Of a stretch of DNA of 64,000 nt, positions 1-8,200 are shown piece by piece. The stretch spans positions 1 through 64,000 of the forward strand of contig NZ_JYOA01000017.1 in the NCBI RefSeq assembly GCF_000955805.1, in the 5' to 3' direction. Below the pieces are notes generated by a model. The model was given only the letters and a program-made list of their open reading frames with translations, had not been told where the DNA came from and ran no database searches. A program made the position numbers and the translations under genes. This stretch comes from Pseudomonas sp. 21. Lineage in GTDB: Bacteria; Pseudomonadota; Gammaproteobacteria; Pseudomonadales; Pseudomonadaceae. Position 1 is the stretch's first letter; every line of letters starts with the position of its first letter.

Positions 1-208
1 TACGAAACTAGGGGCGATTCACCCATTAGGGAAACATCCCCGCAACTGCGACCATCAAAACCTCTACCCAACATCTCAGAGAAGTCAAAAAAACAGAAAG
101 ACCAAATAAAAAATCATGAAATACATAATATCGATGCTCATCCAGCAGACCATTCATCCGAATAATCAAAATTAATCTTAAAATCCCTGCAAACCTCCCC
201 GCTCGCTG

Positions 209-214
209 TATAAT
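209..214 (+). promoter_or_regulatory. Likely -10 box of the cold-shock gene
   Basis: A perfect TATAAT lies about 95 bases upstream of the cold-shock start codon inside an AT-rich stretch. The hexamer 17 bases further upstream (about 186-191) is a poor match to TTGACA. A start near 221 would give an 80-90 nt leader, consistent with the long 5' UTRs typical of csp mRNAs. Bases 1-200 are AT-rich and hold no gene that I can support. Confidence 0.55.
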
Positions 215-308
215 TTAATTCCTCTGCCGTGTTTAGCGGCTCCGTCTTGATGCATGACGCCCATCTCCTCGGCCACTTCACTCTGCAGCCATTCCCGTGG
301 AGATCATC

Positions 309-518
309 ATGGCTATTCGTCAGAATGGAACCGTAAAATGGTTCAACGCAGTAAAAGGTTTTGGCTTCATTACCCCCGAGATGGGGCCGGACATATTCGT
401 CCATTTTCGAGAAATCGACACTCCAGGCTTCAAGTCACTGGATGAAGGTCAGCGCGTGAGCTTCCTGGTGGGCGTTGGCCCTAAAGGTGACCAGGCCGAG
501 CAGGTTAAAGTACTGTGA
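309..518 (+). CDS. Cold-shock protein, CspA family
   Basis: This 69-aa protein is a single OB-fold cold-shock domain that binds single-stranded RNA and DNA. The first RNA-binding motif is seen as [12 protein letters not shown] and the second as DIFVHF; the ending [10 protein letters not shown] is also typical. I chose the ATG at 309 because GGAG (299-302) sits six bases upstream and the protein then starts [12 protein letters not shown], as usual for Csp proteins. A GTG at 297 is in frame but overlaps that ribosome-binding site. The gene is monocistronic, with a -10 box upstream and a hairpin just after the stop. Which Csp paralogue it is cannot be decided here. Confidence 0.95.
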   Translation: MAIRQNGTVKWFNAVKGFGFITPEMGPDIFVHFREIDTPGFKSLDEGQRVSFLVGVGPKGDQAEQVKVL

Positions 519-525
519 AATCCCC

Positions 526-548
526 AGACCCCGCTAACTGCGGGGTCT
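526..548 (+). terminator. Hairpin terminator after the cold-shock gene
   Basis: A perfect 9-bp stem (AGACCCCGC / GCGGGGTCT) with a 5-base loop starts 8 bases after the stop codon. The following CTCATT has only a weak T-tract, so termination may be modest. Confidence 0.7.
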
Positions 549-598
549 CTCATTGGGCTCAAGCCATGCGATTCTCAGGAAAATAGCGGGGATTCGAC

Positions 599-817
599 AT
601 GAAAGAAAAGCGATTTGGGCAAAGCCTTAATATTGCAAGCAGTTGCCTGACACAGGCGATAAATGATCTTGTGGCAGAAGAAGTCAGTTCCGAATCCTCC
701 ACGAATAGGGAGAGTCTCGCCAGAATCAGACAACAACTTGAATGTGTCGCCGTGATCATGGACTCACTCAAGCGGGCCAATATCCAGTCAATCTCGAATA
801 TATTTCCAATCCGCTGA
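599..817 (+). CDS. Small hypothetical protein (72 aa)
   Basis: The ATG at 599 is preceded by a GGGG-type ribosome-binding site. The product is helical and charged (a run like SSTNRESLARIRQQLECVAVIMDSL), with no signal peptide or membrane segment, and resembles small cytosolic proteins of Pseudomonas of unknown role. I recognise no domain. It lies alone between the csp terminator and a decayed gene on the other strand. The case for coding rests on the ribosome-binding site, the balanced composition and the lack of a better frame on the other strand. Confidence 0.5.
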   Translation: MKEKRFGQSLNIASSCLTQAINDLVAEEVSSESSTNRESLARIRQQLECVAVIMDSLKRANIQSISNIFPIR

Positions 818-951
818 TTAAGAATCATCTGGCCGGCTTCAATTTAGCAAAAAAGGCAGGGCACGGCCAGGCACAATCAATCAGAAGCTGGGAGCTTCGA
901 CTGGCGCGGCTTCATAATGATAATGATTAGGTATTTCCCGCCCAATGTCGA

Positions 952-1240
952 ATGCTGCATGTCCTGCCAATTATCCTAGTCGAACCCCGGCGCGCTGCTC
1001 AGGCGGTCCAGATCGACGTCAAGCACGAAGCGCTTGTTCGCCGTATCCCGCCTCCATGGAACTGCAAACAGTTTTTCTCCCATCTCCAGGATTCCGCCGA
1101 ATGACAGCCCGGCACAGGCAACTTGCCCACTTTGCGAATCCAGCACGATTTCCTTGAGGCCGCCAAGGCCTTCGTCCTCGGAGTTGCAGTTGTCACTCCC
1201 GATGAGCCTATCTGCGCCCGGCCGGGGCAGGAATGGTCAT
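952..1240 (-). pseudogene. Decayed PRC-barrel domain protein
   Basis: Reading the minus strand down to 979 gives a clear PRC-barrel pattern: an EGLGGLKEIVLDSQSGQVA-type stretch, then LSFGGILEMGEKLFAVPW, then a KRFVLDVDLDRL segment and SSAPGFD. PRC-barrel proteins of this group commonly continue after APGFD with a Lys and D(N/H)W. Here the codon after GFD is TAG (976-978), followed in frame by DNWQDM, so a single A-to-T change of an AAG codon explains the stop. At the 5' end the frame is also broken: the only ATG (1238-1240) is in another frame, and a TGA (1237-1239) closes the domain frame upstream. No functional start remains. Confidence 0.7.
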
Positions 1241-1481
1241 CGGCGACTATGCCGTTATGGCTCGTAAATACCGCAGTAATCGCGATCTTTAATGTTCACG
1301 CCCACCCTGGAACGATGCGATGACAGGGTCGTACAAGGCGCCAAATCAGCATCCGCCGCCGCAAGCTCCAGGCTGCGCGCAAATAGGAGCCCGGTCTGTG
1401 CGATAGGGAACTTTGCACCACCGGCAAAGGCCTGAAATTGTATGCTTGAATAGTCGCGATACGCCCCGTGAGGAGGCCGCC

Positions 1482-2219
1482 ATGCGAGAGACTCCCTCCC
1501 CCGCGCAGAACCATTTACTGGCCGCACTCCCCCGAGAGGTTCAGGAACGCCTCTTCCCCCATCTGGAGCTGCAACGCCTGGAACTGGGCAAGGTGATCTA
1601 CGAACCCGGTGATGCGATGCGTTACGTGTTCTTCCCCACCGACTCCATCATTTCGCTTTTGTACGTGATGGAAAGTGGTGCATCGGCCGAGATATCCGTG
1701 GTCGGTAACGAGGGGCTGGTCGGTATAGCCGTCTTCATGGGCGGCGAGAGCACCCCCAGCCGCGCTATCGTGCAAAGCGCCGGCAGCGTTTACCGGCTCG
1801 CGGGGCAACGAATGAAGGACGAGTTCAGTCGCCACGGCGACATGCTCATGTTGTTGCTCCGCTATACCCAGGCATTGATCACTCAGATGGCCCAGACGGC
1901 AGTCTGCAACCGCCATCACTCCATCGACCAGCAACTCTGCCGCTGGCTGCTGCTGTCCCTCGATCGCCTGCCCGGCAACCAGCTGATCATGACCCAGGAG
2001 CTCATCGCCAACATGCTCGGTGTACGGCGAGAGGGCGTCACAGAAGCGGCCGGCAAACTGCAGAAGCAAGGTGTGATCGAGTACAGCCGGGGGCGGATCA
2101 CCGTGCTGGACCGCCCGCGCCTGGAGGCATTGAGCTGCGAGTGTTACGCGGTGGTGAAGGCGGAAACCGACCGTTTGCTACCCTACGTTCCCCGTCGTCC
2201 AGGCCATGCGGCGGAGTGA
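1482..2219 (+). CDS. Crp/Fnr-family transcriptional regulator
   Basis: This 245-aa cytoplasmic protein has an N-terminal cyclic-nucleotide-binding-like beta barrel (about residues 15-130, with VIYEPGDAMRYVFFPTDSIISLL) and a C-terminal winged helix (about 165-225, with TQELIANMLGVRREGVTEAAGKLQ). The N-terminal part lacks the FNR cysteine cluster and the phosphate-binding RxS signature of true CRP, so its ligand is unknown. The ATG at 1482 follows GAGGAGG (1470-1476); an in-frame upstream ATG at 1413 has no such site. It converges on the giant glucan synthase gene with a 7-base gap, so regulation of that gene is not implied by position. Confidence 0.88.
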   Translation: MRETPSPAQNHLLAALPREVQERLFPHLELQRLELGKVIYEPGDAMRYVFFPTDSIISLLYVMESGASAEISVVGNEGLVGIAVFMGGESTPSRAIVQSAGSVYRLAGQRMKDEFSRHGDMLMLLLRYTQALITQMAQTAVCNRHHSIDQQLCRWLLLSLDRLPGNQLIMTQELIANMLGVRREGVTEAAGKLQKQGVIEYSRGRITVLDRPRLEALSCECYAVVKAETDRLLPYVPRRPGHAAE

Positions 2220-2226
2220 CACGAGT

Positions 2227-5200
2227 TTACAGGAACAGCTCGAGGCGATGCTCGCCAACCGCCAGCGGCACCCGCACCGGGCTTTCGCCGCAGACCAGTG
2301 AAAGGCCATCCAGAAGCGCACGCTGGATGCCGCGGCAGTGCGTCCCGGCCGAGGCCACGACGATGCTGTAATGGCAACTATCCACCGTCACGCTGGCGTC
2401 GAACCCCGGCCAGTCCAGCGGAATACACGGATCGATGAGCAGACTTGCACCCTCGCGCCGGAGCCCCAGAATCCCTTCCACCCCCGCACGGTACATCCAG
2501 CCAGCGGAGCCGGTGTACCAGCTCCAGCCACCACGCCCGACATGGGGTTCAACGGAATAGACATCGGCCGCGACGACATAGGGTTCGATCCTGTAACACT
2601 CCACCTCTGTTGCGGTACGTGCATGGTTGATCGGGTTGAGCAGGGAGAACAGCCCGGCCGCCTTGTCGCCCTCACCGAGACGGGCAAACGCCAGGATGCT
2701 CCACATCGCCGCATGACTGTATTGCCCGCCGTTCTCGCGCAGGCCCGGCGGATATCCCTTGATGTAGCCAGGATCGCGCGGCGATTGATCGAAGGGTGGA
2801 GTGAACAGCAAGGCCAACCCCTCATCCTGACGGATCAACCAGCGCTCCAGCGAAGCCATGGCAGTGGCTGCGCGCTCGGGATTCGCGCCGCCACAAAGCA
2901 CCGCCCAGGACTGGGCGATGGAATCGATCCGGCATTCGTCGCTGGCCGCCGAACCGAGCCAGGTGCCGTCGTCGAAAGTCGCTCGGCGATACCACTGGCC
3001 ATCCCAGCCATGCTCCTCCAAGGCCAGCTGCAGCGCCGCCGAATGTTTCCGCCAGCGCACGCACCGCACCTCATCACGCCCCTCGGCCAGCGCTCCGAAG
3101 CGCTCCAGGGTATGCAACAGCAACCAGCCGAGCCACACACTTTCGCCCTGCCCGCCGACGCCCACACGGTTCATTCCGTCGTTCCAGTCTCCGCTCCCCA
3201 TCAGTGGCAGGCCGTGGGCGCCGGCCATCTCCAGGCACTGGTCCAGGCCACGAGCGCAGTGCTCGAACAGCGAGGCGCTCTCCTCCGCAAGCATCGGCTG
3301 GAAAAACGTATCGCTCTCGCCAGGATGCAGCTGTGGCCCTTCGAGGAAAGGCAGCATTTCGTCGAGCACCGCAAGGTCCGCGGATGACTCGATATAGCTG
3401 GCACAGGCATAGGCCAACCAGACCCGGTCATCGGAGATTCGCGTGCGCACTCCCTGCCCCGTCTGTTCCAGCCACCAGTGCTGCACATCGCCCTCGACGA
3501 ACTGGCGCCCGGCGGCCCGCAGCAAGTGGTGGCGGGTCAGCTCTGGGCAGGCGAACGACAGCGCCAGACCATCCTGCAACTGATCACGGAAACCATAAGC
3601 ACCGCTGGCCTGGTAGAACGCCGAACGGGAATGGATGCGGCACGCCAGCGTCTGGTAGAGCAACCAGCCGTTGAGCATGAGGTCCATGGCGCGATCAGGC
3701 GTGCGCACCTGGACTGTGCCCAGCCGCTGCTGCCAGTGCCGTGTCACATCGGCCAATACCGCATCGAGATCGATGCTGCGATATCGCTCCACGAGACCAC
3801 GAACCTCTTCGTCCGATCCGGCTTGCCCCAGCAACGCCAGCACTTCCACGGACTCGCCGACACCCAGCTCGACGATGCATTGCAGGGCAGCGCAAGGATC
3901 GAAGCCAGCGCCGGTGGCGCCCGACAACGCCGCGGCGCCGAGTAGCGCCCGAGGAGCCGAAAGGCTACCGGCAGGGCCGATGAATTCGCCGCGATCGGCG
4001 GTCCAGCTGCTCTGCCGCCCGCCCAGGTCGGCGAAAGCCAGCCGCTCGGAATAAGCGATGCTCCACGGGTTACGTGCCAGTAGCGCGCCGCTGTCGACAT
4101 CCACCCCAGTCAGGATGAAAGGGGCACAGGCTCCGCGCGCGGTACCCAGTACCCATTCCACGTAAGCCGTCACCGATAGCCGGCGCGGCCGGCCGGAGGT
4201 ATTGCGCAGTGTGAGCCGCGATATCTTCAGCGGGTCATCCAGCGGCACGTACTGCAGCAGTTGCGCCTCGATACCGTGGGCCGTGTGGCTGAACCGGCTG
4301 TAGCCGAAACCATGGGCGGCGCGGTACAAGCCTGCGTCGCGGATCGGCCGGGCGGTAACGCCCCACAATGCCAGACTGTCTTCGTCGCGCAGGTAGAAAG
4401 CCTCACCTGCAGGATCGATGACCGGGTCGTTGGACCAGGGGCTGAGCTGATTGTCCCGGCTGTTGCCGGCCCAGGTGTAGCCGCTGCCTTCCGCAGAGAC
4501 CTGGAAGCCGAACGCTGGATTGGCGATCACATTGATCCACGGCGCCGGGGTCGTGTGGCCATTGTTCAGAATGATGTTGTACTCGCGCCCGCCCAGCGCA
4601 AAGCCGCCCAGCCCGTTGAAAAACTCCAGCGGCTCATCACTGCTCGCTCCCTCGGTCGCGGGCAGCAGCGGCAAGGCCGCCGGTGCATGCCGGGCGGCAG
4701 ACGGCCGCGGCTTGGCCGGCGGCAGACGCCCCAGGTGGGCAGCGATGGAGCCGCGGCGCGCCATCAGGTTGACCCGCGCCACGGCGTTCAGCAGTTCCCG
4801 CGCCTCCACGGTCATCAGGTCGGCGCGCAAGGTGTACACGGCGCCGCGCGAGGCCTGGCCCTCGCTGCGTTGACGCGAGGGGCTGCTGCGTACGGCGGTT
4901 TCGATGGCGGTCTGCAGATCCTGGACATAGGACGAGGCTCGTTCGTTGACGATCACCAGGTCAACGTCCAGGCCCTTCATCCGCCAGTACTCGCGGGCGC
5001 GCAGGAGCTGCCGCAGCAGCGACAGATCGTCGATTTCGTCGATGCGCAACAGGACGATCGGCAAATCTCCGGAAATCGCCAGCGGCCAGAGCCCGGACTG
5101 GCGCCCTGCGCCGCGCCGGAGGGCTTCCTGCGGTGCCCTCCAGCGATAATCCGCATAGAGAATCGGCGCCGCCAGGCGCTGGAAATCGGCGGCTTCCTCG

Positions 5201-8200
5201 GCATCGATGCCCAGGTCGCGCAATTCCACCTGGGCCTGGGTCCAGGCCAGGGTCTTGGCGCGTTCGAAGGCGTTGCGTTCATGGTGTTTGTCGATCAGGT
5301 CAAGCAAGGCTTCCCGGGTACTGGCTACCAGTGTCCAGAATGCCACCCGTGCAACCTTGCCAGGCGCCACCCGCAGGCGCAGGCGGAGGGAGAAAATCGG
5401 ATCGAGCACGCTGCCCTGGGAGTTGCCCAGGGCACGGTGGCCCAGAACTGCCTGCGCCTCCCGCAGGGTTCGGCCACGGCCGAGGAAGCGGGCGCGGTCG
5501 GACTCATACTGCGTCTCGCCGATCAACTCGCCCTCGACCACTGCGAAATGGGCCGCCCAGATCGACGGATCGTCCGGCGAGCGCAGGCGTCGCGTGGCGA
5601 CCAGGGCGCCGAACTCGGCAAGGTATTCTGTCTGCACGAACATCCGCGAGAACACCGGATGCGCGCCATCGGCTGCCGGCGTTGCCAGCACCACTTCGGC
5701 ATAGGAAGTCAGTTCGATTTCGCGTGCGCGGCGACCATGATTGGTCAGCGACACCCGCCGCACCTCGCCATCGTCCTCGCCGGACACCAGTACTTCCAGG
5801 CTGGTCAGCAGCGCGGCGTCGCGATGGATGAACTCGGCGTGGTCCTCGTCGAACAGTACCTCGCCATTCTCAACCGGTTGTCCGCCAGGCTGCGCCGTGG
5901 CCGACCACAGTGCGCCACTCTGCAGGTCGCGCAGGAAGATGAAACTGCCCCAGTCGTCGCAGGTGGCATCCTCGCGCCAGCGCGTCACTGCGATATCTCC
6001 CCAGCGGCTGTAGCCGCCACCGCTGGCAGTCAGCATCAATGCGTAGCGGCCGTTGGACAGCAGATGAGTGATCGGCGGCCCATCGAGCATTGCATCGACT
6101 CGGCGCAGCGTGGACGCATCGGCAATGGTGTCGCTGGGCGCTACCGTTACTTCCTCGGCGCGGGGATGCCCCAGCGCCACATCGCGCGGGACGCGCTCCT
6201 GCAATAGCAGTTCGCTGGCCTGGATCATCGGCTCGCGATGCAGGCGGCAGCGCATGCGCCCGTGCTGCAGGGTATTGGCGATGGCGACGATGCTCATGCC
6301 CTGGTGGTGGGCCATGAAACTGCAGACGATGGCGACGCTTTCCCCGTCCTGCAGGCGTGAGCGGGTGAAGTCCAGAGCCTCGTAGAAGCCATAGCGGCCG
6401 AGCGCACCGACAGCCGTCAGGTGATCGAAATTGCGCTGCGCCCCTTGCGCATCGACCATGGTCGCCAGCGCCGTGGCATAGGGCGCTATGACTACGTTCT
6501 CGGCCAATCCGCGTTTGAGACCAAGTCCCGGCACGCCGAAGTTCGAATACTGGTAGGTGAATTCCAGATCGCGGGCGTTGTAGGCCGATTCGGAAATGCC
6601 CCAGGGGATGCCCAGCGCGGCCCCGTAGGCCTGCTGCCGCGCCACGACAAGGCGGTTGGTCTGCTCCAGCAGGCTGCCGGCCGGCGCCCGCATGACCAGC
6701 GAGGGCATCAGGTACTCGAACATCGAGCCGGACCAGGAGATCAGCGCCGAGCCACCGGGCACCGGCGTGGCCGTGCGGCCCAGGCGGAACCAGTGGCGGG
6801 TCGGCAGATCGCCCTTGGCGATGGCGAACAGGCTGGCCAGGCGCGCCTCGGAGGCCAGCAGGTCGTAGCAACTGGGGTCCAGGCGATTGTCGTCCACGCA
6901 ATAGCCGATGGACAGCAGCTTGCGCTCCTGGTTGAGCAGGAAACCGAAATCCATCTCCAGAGCCAGCCGGCGCGCCGTATCGGCCAGGGCCTGAAGGCGT
7001 CGGTCCAATGCCTTTTCATCGCCATGCCGTCGGTCTCGGCTGTGCTCGGCGAAGGCCCTGCGCAGTGCGTCGAACCAGAACGACAGGTCGCCGACCTCCT
7101 CGCCAGCCGGCGCGAGGCCCGCGACGCAACGCACGGCCTTTTCCGCGCGGTGCCCAAGGGCGGGCAGCAAGGCGTCGAGCGATTGTGGGCCGGTGAGGGC
7201 CCGGTGAATCTCCCGCACGTCGTCCTTCACCTGCAGCAACCCGACATCTTCAGCCAGCGGCAGCGCTGCGACGGCTTGCCGTGCCAGGTGCAGGGTGTCG
7301 AGCAGGCCCTGGCGGGCTTCCTCCACCAGCGGGCTGGCGCGCCACTCCTCGCACGCGTTGGCCAGCACGATCAGGTGCCCAGCCAGGTTGCCGCTGTCCA
7401 CCGAGGACAGGTACCTCGGTTCGAGGGCTCGCAGGTCGCGGGTTCCGTACCAGTTGAAGAAATGGCCGTGGCTGCGCGGCAGCTTCTCCAGCACCGCCAG
7501 GGTGCCCTCCAGGCGCTCCAGTGTCTGCAGGCCGCCGGCCCAGCCGAAATCGCGAGCGGCCACCGCGGACAGCAGGTAGAGGCCGATATTGGTAGGCGAG
7601 GTGCGGTGAGCCAGCACAGGCCTGGGCTGCTCCTGGAAGTTGTCCGGCGGCAGTAGATTGTCCGCCGGCGTGACGAAGGTCTCGAAGAAGCGCCAGGTTC
7701 GCCGTGCGCACAGGCGCAGTGCGGTTGCGTCATCCTCCTCCAGGCCCGAACGACGCGACGGCTGCGTGGGCTTGCTGCTGTAGAACGCGAGCAGAGGCGC
7801 GCTCAACCAGAGCAGGGTCAATGGCAGGATCAGCAACCAGTTCGCCGGCTGCAATGCCAACCCGGTGATGCCGGCCGATGCGGCGAGGGCCGTCCCGCCG
7901 GCCATCTGCCGATAGCTGCCGAGCCAGCCAGGGCGCGGCTTGCGTGAGGACTGTGCGGCAGTGGTCCACTCCAGCAGGTTGCGCTGGCTGACGTACATCC
8001 GCCAAAGCGTGCGCAGGATGGCATCGACCATGCTCCAGGCATCGTTTGGCAGAAAGGCCAGCGACAGCAGGATCTGCAGCAACGCACGACGGAAGTCGGC
8101 GCCGAGCATGGCGAAGTGGCTGCGTAATCGAACACCGGAGCGCGCTGGCAGCAACGCGCAGTAGATCGGCAGTAACGGCGGGATCGCCTGGGTCAGAATG

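Noticed and set aside
817-1481. Several short plus-strand frames between the small gene and the Crp/Fnr gene
   Set aside because: They overlap the minus-strand PRC-barrel remnant, which explains the sequence better; none has a convincing start.
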